The position numbers and the translations under genes are program-made. Shown piece after piece: positions 49,904-60,144 of a stretch of DNA of 64,000 bases. Below the pieces are notes generated by a model. That model saw nothing but the letters and a program-made list of their open reading frames with translations. It was not told the origin of the DNA and searched no databases. Positions within the stretch are counted from its first letter, which is position 1; each line of letters starts with the position of its first letter. Source of the DNA: Chromera velia (lineage: Eukaryota > Sar > Chromeraceae); the NCBI GenBank assembly GCA_018398765.1, contig JAHBMJ010001129.1, forward strand, positions 1 through 64,000, read 5' to 3'.

Positions 49904-52900
49904 TCTGTGTGTCTGTGGTCTGTGTGTGGGCGAGCGTGTGTATGAATGTGTATGTGCGCGTGTAACCGCGGCCCGAGAGTGTGTGGACGCATCCATGAGG
50001 GCTACGGCAGGATTTTTCTGCGAAAGGGAACAGAAGAAGAAAGAGTCTCGGCCAGACAGACTGCCCACCCACCTGCGCAGTCAACTCCAGAGCCCTCATA
50101 CCCGCCGTTGCACGCGCAGGTAAAGGATCCCACTGTGTTGGAGCAGCTTGCAAAAGTGTGGCAGTTGTGAAGGCCCCCTGTGCATTCCTGCTTATCTGCA
50201 CAAAACCATGAATGGGGACACACGCATAGACAAGGTGAGACTTATCACTTCCGAAGACAACTGTACAACAGAATGTGAAATCTGCCGGAGACAAACGGAA
50301 AGTAAGCGCAAGGAAGGAAAGGCCGGACGAATAACTGACAGGCGGAAGAGAGGAACATGGGAAGCAGAGAAGCTGAATTGCAAAAGACGGCTTCAGAAAA
50401 AAAGGTGAGAAAGCGAAAAGAAGAACACCATCGCTTGACACGATCAAGCAGAAAAGGACATTACAGGTCACGTCCTTCGCGAAGAGAGGAGACATTCTTT
50501 GACGGTATGCGGGCGACGAGGATTTTGGAGAGAGTCTGCTTCTCAATTGAAAAAACAAATGGACGGAAGTCTTTTTGCCAAGTCTCGGTGTCTCATCTTG
50601 AAAAAAGTTCCCCCTTCTCTGTCTCTTTCTTTCGTCATTCGATCAGCAGCCATTGCTTTTTGCTCAAGGCAACATATGAAAGCTTAAGGTCATTCATGCT
50701 CATGCAGCGACTGAAAGAAACTCGATCGTTTAATCCATGGATCTATCCGGCGTTCCTCCTCCACTTGGTTGATCGAAAGGCACATTCTTGCCGACGTTCC
50801 GAAAGACAATGGGTGGGCATATAAATAGACAGATACATAGACGGAGTCATTCCCAGCTCTGCTCTTGTTGCTCCACACGCACCCAGAAGAGCGTACGCTG
50901 ACCGTCGCACGTGAGTCCCGTGCCCGAATACCCGGCGTTGCTTGCGCAGGTGAAAGAAGAAGCTGTGTTGGTGCAGGTGGCGCCGGCGTAGCAGTCGTGC
51001 ACGGAGGTCGCGCACTCATCGACGTCTGCGTGCAAGCATGGACCCACTCAGTTACTCACTCACTCACTCACTCAATATTTTATCTATTTACTTGTTTATT
51101 CATTCATGCACGAAGCGAGTTGGTTGAAAGGATCAGTGGCGCAACGATCGATAAAAAGAAAGGAGCCGTCAATCATGACAATGTCGAGATTCGTCAATTC
51201 GGGAGCTAGGGAGAGCTTGCAAGGGGAATTAAGGGAAAAATAGAATGAAACCCAGGTAGACAGATTTATTTTTGGACATGCAAGAGAAACATGGATGGAT
51301 AGATAGATAGACAGATATGCATACAGTTTCAGAAAGAACAGACCTGAACAAGAGACTCCGGCCACACCACCCGACAAATTGTCATTGTACCCGGTGTTGC
51401 ACGCACAGGTGAAGCTACCCGCACTGTTTGTGCAAGTAGCGGCTCCAGATGCGCAGTTGTGCACACTCGTTGTGCATTCATCGGCGTCTGAGGGCAGTCA
51501 ACCAGAGGTAGTCAGTGAACAGCGTGAGAGTGAGACAAATCAAAGAATGAATGGACTCATCGGAGTGAAAGAAGAATCCTACAGATGAGTCAGTAAAAGA
51601 GCCCTTTCGAAGGTACAGCAACCAACCAAAGTCTGGAAGCCGATTGGTGCATCACTCAGCGAAAACAGAAGTTCAAGAAAGAATTTCGCGAGCTAGCAAA
51701 AGGAAGACAAGCAGAAGATTATCCAGCGAATGCCGTCAAGCTAAACGTCAGAAAGCGACCGAGAAAATTCGAAAGGAAAGATAAAGCAGTACAAGAAAGA
51801 AAAGTGTAAATATTAGTCAACCGACGCACGCGCAGAAGTGGAAGCACTCAGAGACAGGGAGTGAGAGGGGAGGTGAAAGAAAAATGGGGAGACAGGACCA
51901 GGCAGACCGACAGCGATAAAGACACATGAAATAAAGTACACCGAGGGAGAAAGGGACACAGACCGCCACGGAGAGTGGAAAGGAGGGGAAAAGGTCGGCA
52001 CCCAAAGAGAGACCAGAACAGCAAGAAAGGGAAAAGGTCGGCACCCAAAGAGAGACCAGAACAGCAAGAAAGGGAAAAGGTCGGCACCCAAAGAGAGACC
52101 AGAACAGCAAGAAAGAGAAAAGGTCGGCACCCAAAGAGAGACGAGAACAGCAAGAAAGAGAAAGAGGGAGAGCAATCAAACCCGGACCTGAGCAAGACAC
52201 CCCCGCCACACCACCCGACAGGTCGTCATTGTACCCGGTGTTGCACGCACACGTGAAGCTTCCATCCGTGTTCGTGCACGTAGCAGTTGAGGATGCACAG
52301 TTGTGGGTGCTCATCGCGCACTCATCCAGCTCTGCAGCGGAAGAAAAATACGTGCATGGTTCAACATAAAAACGCGACATTCAAAGAGCAGAAAATGCAC
52401 AGCAGTAGAGAGCGGCATCCCTGCAACTGAAACGTCAGGAGTGTTCAATGCAATTCAGAAGAAACGATTCCGCGAGTGCCCCCCCTCTACTACCGGATTA
52501 CCGGCACTATTCGACCCCCACTCTCCTGTATTAATACATTCCTCGACCCCCACTCTCCTGCATTAATACATTCCTCACTTTTCCTTTTCGATCCTAATCG
52601 ATGCATCTGATCCATCCAGCCAGCGAAAGGGGCGGCCAGTGTCTATGTGTGCATGATACTGCACTGCAGGCTGACCTGTCCAACTGACATCTGCCCAGAT
52701 GTCTTCAACGGACAGTCTACCGCTGCCACTGTTTGCAGTTGCGTACCCTTCAAATTTGATATACGCCCAGGGCCCTTGATTCGACGAAACTGTCCACGAT
52801 TTGGTCTCCAATGAAGACCATGCTCCCTGTGCTAAGCTGATGGTCAGAATCTGGGTCCACGAGACATTATCAGTGGAGCCAAAGAAGGCCCCAGAACTAG

Positions 52901-53995
52901 GGTTTTGGTTTTCGGACCCGTTTCGAGACATCATGTACAGTTTGGTGATTGTGATTGAGCAGGGAAGTTGAAGGATGATTTCCGGGGCCGGACTTGCTGG
53001 TCCGTTCCCAGCCCCAGGCACATCGGCATCTGTCTGGTAGTGACGATAGAGAAAGGCATTACCATTATTGGCATGAGAATGTCGGTCGAACGCCCCTGCA
53101 GGAACCTTTTCGCTGTTGTCTGTGCTCGAGACTCCCTGATCACCTCTGTGCTGCGTGCCCCAGGCCCGATAGGTTCCCGGACAGACAGAGCCAGTGTAGG
53201 CATAGTACATCGTGTACCGGCTTTCGTACTGCACAGCGTTGGTTTTAGTCCAATCCCGTCGGTCGGCCATGTCGGAAGGGGGGACCTGGGAAGCCTTGCC
53301 CGAATATAGGAGGTCTGCACAGGCAGGCAGACAGGCAGACAGGCAGACAGGCAGACACACAAACTGGCCAATAAGCCGACAGGAAGACAGCGCCCAAGAG
53401 AGCAGGAGAGCAATCGAGTAGGAGAAGATGAAGGGAAAAGAAGGTGCGAAGACGCAGAGTGCCAAAGATTGACAAAGCTGTGCATGTATCCTGTACGTGT
53501 GCACACACGCATCTGGCAGGGTAGTCGAAACGGATCGCCCTTTCCTGGTCGTAGAGAAGAAGAATTCCGATGTGGCGCTCACGCATGCATGTCTGATCAC
53601 GGATCCACAGAGATGCATATTCATATATATACATATACAGGATGCCAGAAATCTCCTGCAGATTGGACGTCGATGGGCTTCCAGGAAAGCAAAGCAAAGG
53701 GAATGAAATGAAAGGAAAGGAAACCGTGCTTTGCTCAGCGGAAGCCTTTGGAGCTAAATGTGCACGTGCATGTATGAGGAAGAAGAACGTGTATGAAGAG
53801 TTCACAGTTTGCGAGGAATTTCAGGTGCACAACAGACAGCCGTGATTTGTCTCCTCTTCCCTTCCACTCTCTCTGAGACCCACCTGAACATACAAATAGG
53901 GCAAAAAGAGCTGATCGGAAACAAAGGATCATCGTTCTTCGCTTTTCTCCCTGGCGCTTCAAGGATCGATTGGTCGATCTTTTGATTCTACTCAT
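42152..53995 (-). CDS. EGF/GAIN-GPS multi-pass surface receptor (polycystin/adhesion-like)
   Basis: Fourteen exons, nearly all with matching phases: 53995-53884, 53314-52676, 52331-52188, 51487-51344, 51025-50903, 50195-50073, 49573-49469, 49050-48878, 48441-48127, 47869-~47586, ~47450-46660, 46327-44863, 44612-43441 and 43118-42152; about 2,180 residues. Exon 1 encodes a signal peptide ([16 protein letters not shown]). Exon 2 is a discoidin-like, galactose-binding-type domain. Exons 3-8 each encode one Cys-rich or EGF module (DVDEC, CNTGY), four of them calcium-binding type; exons 3-7 are symmetrical 1-1. A Ser/Thr-rich GAIN-like stretch follows, then a GPS-like Cys pattern ([11 protein letters not shown]...CDC) without the HL-S/T cleavage triad, and the first membrane helix ([16 protein letters not shown]). 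Exon 12 is cytoplasmic, with a hexapeptide array and an acidic stretch. The last exon has four or five helices. Adhesion or sensing at the cell surface is inferred. Confidence 0.82.
45106..45393 (-). repeat. 16 coding hexapeptide repeats, MKRTET type
   Basis: 288 bp = 16 units of 18 bp inside exon 12 of the receptor. Consensus is hydrophobic-K/Q/E-R-x-x-T/S, for example [12 protein letters not shown] and MKRAES. Most units fit the hydrophobic-x-R-x-x-S/T consensus of CaMK/CDPK kinases. It is followed by an acidic Glu-rich segment. Confidence 0.92.
49697..49890. repeat. (TG)n with GTATGTG variants
   Basis: TG-rich tract with a higher-order ATTTGTGGATGTATATGTGT unit near 49796-49860, inside a receptor intron. 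Open in several frames, giving Cys/Val-only translations that are not genes. Confidence 0.93.
51986..52157. repeat. four tandem 43-bp units
   Basis: Unit contains GGGAAAAGGTCGGCACCCAA; four near-identical copies between EGF exons 3 and 4 of the receptor gene. Recent local duplication. Confidence 0.9.
53318..53360. repeat. (CAGG/CAGA)n forming a splice acceptor tract
   Basis: On the coding strand this reads CTGCCTGTCTG and directly precedes the acceptor at 53315 of receptor exon 2, so the microsatellite serves as the polypyrimidine tract. Confidence 0.85.
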
Positions 53996-55341
53996 TTCGA
54001 ATCAATAAATGTTCAGACGTGAAGGGTGAAAGCTCCGGGAGGTAAGCAGTCCTCGGGAAAGTCGTATCAGTTGTGTAAGCTCCAGGATTTCCCCCTTACG
54101 ACTGGGTCGTGTGGGTCGTTTGCGCCATGCAAACTCTCTCGATTGATTTGATGGTGAGGGCCTTTTGCCAGCATTCCCTCGTTGACTTTTATTCAAGGAC
54201 TTTCGCAGACATTCGTTGTAATGTATTACCACGGCCATTCGGAGCTTGTTTTTTCAACTTCCACTGATGGGCAGTTCAATTCTGGCGTCGATCTGACTGC
54301 ATGAAGGATTATAGCATGAAGTTCGGGGAAGGTGTATATATACGTATATACTAGCTATCATTGAATCCATTCGATCGGTATAGACTTAAAATTGGACCAA
54401 AATGGCGTGTTTCCAATTGCATGCATGCATGCATGCATCATCATATATATGCATTGCATGCAGGATGCCACTTCCACAGGCTCCAGTGGCATGCCGGGGC
54501 CCAGCAAAAAATCGTCTAGACCAAAGCCTCTTAGTATTAATCCTCAGGGCCGTCTTGCAAAAAGACTGTCTGGAGTCTGGACGATGAAAGTGGAAAGACT
54601 ATCATGCAAACAGATAGAAAGATAGAAGTGGAGAGTTCGTTATTCAAGCACGAAAGATGAAAGTGAAGAGAAGTTCAATGTTTGCGTATTTATCTTCATA
54701 GATGGGAGTTCTGGTTTGTTCTTATACTATTCCACAACCATTCATAACTCTTCAAACCATTTTAGGTTCTATCATTTTTTTTTTTTGAAAGTTCTTTATC
54801 TATCTTTGTCAAAAGCATTCAAAATTTGGTAAATTACCCATAGTGGTACATAAATTATAACTAAAATTACGTAAGTTTATACATTTTTTTTTCTTTTGTT
54901 TCTATCTCTAATTTTATATGTCCAGCTCCAAATGGGGCTTTGAATAAACGTAAGTCTTTTCGGTTTTCCTACTAAATCTCTCCCCAACAAGAATTTTACA
55001 GAAACGTAAACTCATAATGTATTACTATGGTGAATATGTTGAAAATTCTGCTAGAAATTCCTTGTGAGGAAGTCTTTGTTGTTTTTTGTTCAAATGTTGT
55101 AAACTCCATCCTCCATCCTCCTCCAAATAATTCTGCTTTAAATTTCATATTTCAGGAAGAAAAACATTCTCTGTGGTCCAGGAAAAGCCAGCATCCAAGT
55201 ATATGAAAACAGAAAAGAAAACCAGAGAAATGAAACTGGAACAGACGTCAGCTTTTATACGGAATTATCAAGCAGACGAGATTTAGAGCATATTGTTTGT
55301 TCCAATGAGGGGTCATACACGCAGATAGACAAAAAAGATGA
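53996..55341. other. intergenic with minisatellite remnants
   Basis: Upstream of the receptor gene. 54575-54680 holds degenerate units of the 38-bp minisatellite seen at 57480-58905 (GATGAAAGTGGAAAGACT, CAAACAGATAGAAAGATAG). The stretch 54700-55200 is AT-rich without features; CATG repeats occur at 54419-54440. Confidence 0.5.
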
Positions 55342-55751
55342 AGACTGAACAGGGTTACTATTTTGGTCGGTAACAGGTCTAGTCTACCGGCAATTGCCTC
55401 AGTCTGCCTTCCTTTTACCGACAAAAAAAATGATAAAAATTAGGGTCCAAAAAAAAAATTTCGCCTGCGACGCCAACCTCCAAAAACATGTTTTTAAGTA
55501 TTTATTGGCATTTGAAAAGCCTATTCACACACAAAAAAATATAAAAAAAAAATTACAAAATATTAAAAAAAATATAAATTTTTAACTGCTTCACCCCTAT
55601 AAGTGGCAAAAAGTTCTAACAGCTCTATGACAGCGTCTGTCCAACAACTACTCTCTTTTTTGACTTTGTTTCATCTCTCACTGTTCTGCTTCTCTGTATA
55701 TCAGGCCTTGACCATCGTTAGAGAGCGATCAAAGTAAGAGACGGAAAAAGT

Positions 55752-56470
55752 CTACTTCTTTCTGAAAAACGATGAGATGGTAAGCCTGCGGCTCTGTACT
55801 TGTGCAGCCCCTGCCCGGTTTGCTGAGGAGGGAGGAGTAAGAAGAACATTCAAAAAATTTGCCTCCTCGAGCTCCCCCCATGGTGTGGCTGGGTCTAGGG
55901 CTGGGTGGTCTCGGACGGAAAGAGGAAGGGGCGGATGCAGCTGCTGTACCGTGGCTGTAAAAAGAAGCCGGAGCGACCGGTGCCTGAGGGGACCAAACAC
56001 TAGCAGAGGCTGGTGCAGAGGCCTGGGGGGGAGAATATGAATCACGGCTCTTTTTGGAGAGCCTTCTTCTTCTACGCTGCGTCCCCCTCTTTTCTCCTCT
56101 CTTCTCTCTGAAGGCGGCAAGTCTTTGGGCCTTTCTTCTCCCACCTCTTCTTCTTGTACCTGCACCTCTTCCTCTACTCTGCCCCCCCCGTTTGCCTCGA
56201 CATCGTCTCCTACCTCTTCCTCCTTATCCCCTCCCCTCTCCCCTTTTTCCTCGCTCTCTTCCTCGGACTCCTCTCCTTCACCCTCTCCAGGCTCTCCCTC
56301 CTCCTCCTCTTCCTCTTCCTCCTCACCCCTTCCCCCCCTTCCTCCTCTTCCTCCCCACTCTCTTCCCTCTCCTGCTTTGCCTCCTCACCCTCTCCCCTCT
56401 CCCCCTCTTCCTCCTCCTCGTTCTCGCCCTGAAGGGAAAGGACATCATCCTCTTCGTCCTCCCCCTCCAT
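55752..56470 (-). CDS. Glu-rich acidic protein inside the hAT-like element (uncertain)
   Basis: From about 56470 the minus strand encodes MEGEDEEDDVLSLQGENEEEE and continues Glu-rich, with a frame change in a G run near 56330. It then runs through EEEVGDDVEANGGGRVEEE and VGEERPKDLPPSERREEK to a less biased tail (ANFLNVLLTPPSSANRAG) and a stop at 55752. The opposite strand of the same DNA is a Ser/Pro/Leu-rich open frame, as expected from low complexity. Function is unknown; the Glu-rich part may simply be repetitive GAG/GAA DNA. Upstream splicing was not resolved. Confidence 0.33.
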
Positions 56471-56721
56471 TGCCTCAAGAACCTCCTCTACTGCCCACCG
56501 TTCAGGAAGAGAGAGAAGAGAGCAGTTGGGGACCTCACTATCCCCCGATATGATATGATATCCTGTTGTGTGTCTGGCTTTTGTTCCGTTCTTTTGCCTT
56601 TCGGGTGCTGCTCGTACACCCTTGCGTACGTCTATGCTTATCGGTCTTCGTATGTTGCTGTTGTCAGAGTTTTTCTAAAGTGCCCTGGCCCATTTTTTTC
56701 TTAGTCCAGCCTATTATACTA

Positions 56722-56722
<1 letters not shown>

Positions 56723-56773
<51 letters not shown>
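56723..56773. repeat. (GA)n microsatellite
   Basis: About 25 GA units inside the hAT-like element. Confidence 0.95.
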
Positions 56774-56777
<4 letters not shown>

Positions 56778-57479
56778 TGAAAGAGAGTCGCTCTCCCTGC
56801 CACAGGACCAAACAGCTTCCGTTCACGCTGTTGCTTTCCTTATCTCTACAAACGCCTAACCGCCTTTCGCTTACATACTCGCTTTCCCTGTCTCTGTTTG
56901 CTTATTTACTTATGATTCTTTCATGTCTGCTTACTTGCAGATGGCAAATCTCCACCCCCCTGGGTCTCCGGAGTCAGAGGCCCTTCGAGGCCTCAGACAT
57001 CAGCTTTTAGCGGCGGGTCTTTCTTTGGAGGCTGAAGCACTGGATTGGGGGGACCGCCCAAACTTTGAGGCGGACTCTTTCCATTGTTGGAATCGCACGA
57101 GTGCATCTGTCTGGGCCAGCTGTGGTCATTACGGCCAGCGGTTCTCTGTCTTTGGGCGCCAAGTGCAAGACGGGACCCATTGCTTTGACCTACGTCATCT
57201 TCACGCACACTGGCCGCATAGCTGTCCCTACAGATGACGCATTGACTTTTTGAATTCACCTTAAGTCTAGCCTTAAGTGATTGATTGATTGACGTATAAT
57301 CTAGGACTTAGGTTATTGAAAAGTGTTAGTGACTGTTAGAATTCTACCAAGTCTTTGCTAACTGCCAGCAAACTCTGCCGGTAATTACCGGTTACCGGTA
57401 ATGAAGCTTGTCTACCGCCGAAAAAATTGGTAACCCTGAGACTGAAAGGTCGTTATGTGAGGAGACAAGGAAGATAAAA

Positions 57480-58905
57480 GTGAAGCGGACTTTCTGCAAG
57501 CAGACGGGCTAGCAGATAGGATGAAACTGGAGAGGCCCTTAACACGCAGGCAAGAAAGATGGAAGCTAGCGGAAAGTAGTCATGCAAGCCGGCAAGATAG
57601 ACAAAAGTGGAGAGTCGTCATGTTCGACAGCGCACGACAGAAGAAAGTAGAGATCCACCAAGCAAGCAAAAAAGAAAGATGGGAATATGAAAGTGGAGAG
57701 GCCGTCGTGCAAGAAGAAAGAAAGAAAGATGGAAGCGAAGAGGCCGTCATACAAACAGACAGAGAGACGGAAGTGGAGAAGCCGTCATGCAAACAGATAG
57801 AAAGATGAAAGTGAAGAGGCCGTCGTGTAAGAAGACAGAACGATTAAAGTAGAGAGGCCGTCATAAAAACAGACAGAAAGATGGAAGCGGAAAGGCCGTC
57901 GTGCAAACAGACAGAAAGATGGAAGTGGAGAGGCCGCCATGCAAACAGACAGAAAGATGGAAGTGGAGAAGCTGTCGTACAAACAGACAGAAAGATGGAA
58001 GTGGAGAGGCCGTCATGCAAACAGACAGAAAGATGGAGGTGGAGAGGCCGTCGTGCAAACAGACAGAAAGACGAAAGTGGAGAGGCACCATGCAAACAGA
58101 CAGAAAGATGAAAGTGGAGAGGCGCCATGCAAACAGATAGAAAGATGGAAGCAGAGAGGCTGTTATGGAAACAGACAGAAAGATGGAAGTGGAGAGACCG
58201 TCGTGCAAACAGACAGAAAGACGAAAGTGGAGAGGCGCCATGCAAATAGACAGAAAGATGAAAGTGGAGAGGCGCCATGCAAACAGATAGAAAGATGGAA
58301 GTGGAGAGGCGCCATGCAAACAGACAGAAAGATGGAAGTGGAGAGGCCGTTATGTAAACAGACAGAAAGATGGAAGTGGAGAGGCCGTCATGCAAACGGA
58401 CAGAAAGACGAAAGTGGAGAGGCCGTCATGCAAACAGACAGAAAGATGAAAGTGGAGAGGCTGTCGTGCAAACAGACAGAAAGATGGAAGCGAAGAGGCT
58501 GTCATGGAAATAGACAGAAAGATGGAGGTGGAGAGGCCATCGTGCAAACAGTCAGAAAGACGAAAGTGGAGAGGCGCCATGCAAATAGAAGATGGAAGTG
58601 GAGAGGCGCCATGCAAACAGACAGAAAGATGGAAGCGGAGAGGCGTCATGCAAACAGATAGAAAGACGAAAGTGGAGAGGCCGTCATGCAAACAGACAGA
58701 AAGATGAAAGTGGAGAGGCCGTCATACAAACAGATAGAAAGACGAAAGTAGAGAGGCCGTCGTGCAAACAGACAGAAAGATGGAAGTGGAGAGGCTGTCA
58801 TACAAACAGACAGAGAGATGAAAGTGGAGAGGCCGTCATGCAAAGAGACAGAAAGATAAAAGTGGAGAGGCCGTCATGCAAACAGACAGAAAGATGGAAG
58901 TGGCC
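57480..58905. repeat. 38-bp minisatellite, about 37 units
   Basis: Unit CAAACAGACAGAAAGATGGA followed by AGTGGAGAGGCCGTCATG. It is degenerate at 57480-57790 and regular from there to 58905, with a shorter CGCCATG variant in some units. Because 38 is not a multiple of three and the unit has no stops, several frames stay open on both strands. Confidence 0.95.
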
Positions 58906-60144
58906 TGAAGATTTGATCTTCTTACCACGAGTCCAGACAGAAGCTTGATTGAACTGTGTATGCAGAATTCGTAGTAAGGTCAATCAAAAAGCTGCTGCTT
59001 AGCTGTATGCACAGACGCAGGATTGACTGCAAATTTGGACCTACTGGTGGGCTTGTTACCTCTATTCTGCAGATGTACAGGAGAATATGCAGCTATGTCT
59101 GTCCCATACCAGTTCTTTTTTGCCATCGAAGATCCTATAGCTTAATTGAATGCATTGGATCGATCTTGTGCCATGCACTGCGCCATTCCGCACATATTGC
59201 TTAAGGGGCACGTTTCTCTCTGCATATGTTGTGCGGAGGGATGGATTTTCTCGCGACCGTTCGTACAGAGCCTGGCCGCTAATTGAGTTGCATGCTTGCG
59301 TCAAAGAGTTAATCCCGTATAGGTTGCTTGAGGGGCACGTTTCTTGAAGTTTTCGCGGATACAGTTATGCGCATGGCTCGAACTTTCCGCAACCGTTGGC
59401 ACGAACTTTCCGCGATCGTTCGTACGGAGCTGTTGCATTGCACGTTGCGTGACGGATGGGTGTCGCGATCAGGCTTCACTCGCGCGTGTTACCCTTTGAG
59501 CCAGGTCGCGGGGGTATATCTAACGTACTCCGTGCGAATGGCCCGGAAAGCGAAATTTATTCTTGTTGCCCCTGCTTTAAATTTGGAAAGTGCCTCCTCA
59601 GCTGAATTGTCTTTCCAGGGCCATGCTTGGCGTGCGTCAGATCTTCCTGTAAACGTCGGACGCAGCCATCCGTGTGGTCTGGGGGGTGTATTTTTTGTTA
59701 AGTGCCCTCTCAGCTTCGCTTTCCGGGCCACAGAACTAGACAAGAACCGAGGCCCTGGGCCCCGGCATGCACGCGATTTGCACGCGGCGGCCCCGCGTGC
59801 GGCGGGGCGCCGCCGCCCCGGCCGGCCAGCGGCGCCAGGCTGCGCTATGGCTGCGCTGCATGAAATCAGACTGCATGCTGATCGAACCCGAACCCAACCT
59901 GCATGGAACTGTGGTCTGGAATCCGCAAGCCCAATCCGTCATGCAGCTGGTTCAGCCCGATGCAAGCAACTTCAAGCCGTTTCCCAAATTTTCAAGATGT
60001 CCCAAAATTCTTACCGACTGAGGACCACTTTCTTTGAAGACCTTTCTGACAGAGACTGGGGAGACATTCGAGACGGAAAGAGACACGCTCTGAATCCTCC
60101 TGAATTCATTTCTACGTTTTCCCATCGAGTAACCTGACGAAGCC
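58906..60144. other. intergenic, local repeats, GC-rich patch
   Basis: No gene was recognised. TTGCTTRAGGGGCACGTTTCT occurs at 59199 and again near 59324, and CGAACTTTCCGC twice near 59378-59420. A GC-rich palindromic patch lies at about 59760-59835 and the motif GGCCCGGAAAGC with its complement at 59541 and 59718. Probably the promoter region of the lipase gene plus old repeats. Confidence 0.5.

Larger units (their letters stand above)
55350..57438. mobile_element. third hAT-like DNA transposon
   Basis: Starts CAGGGTTACTATTTTGGTC and ends with the complement of CAGGGTTACCAATTTTTTC. Perfect 8-bp target duplication AGACTGAA at 55342-55349 and 57439-57446. The CAGGG terminus and 8-bp duplication are hallmarks of hAT elements. 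Inside, TACCGG motifs recur near both ends. No transposase core was recognised; a minus-strand acidic frame and a plus-strand frame near 56941-57253 are present instead, so it is probably non-autonomous. Confidence 0.78.

Noticed and set aside
56054-56704. Leu/Pro/Ser-rich plus-strand frames
   Set aside because: Complement of GAG/GAA-rich DNA; the minus-strand acidic reading fits better, though that too is weak.
57844-58661. Long open frames on both strands (up to 240 codons) with Thr-Asp-Arg or Ser-Phe-Cys-Leu repeats
   Set aside because: They come from the stop-free 38-bp minisatellite; the same peptide appears in three frames in turn.
57480-58905. CRISPR-like array
   Set aside because: Units are contiguous with no unique spacers, and the DNA is eukaryotic.
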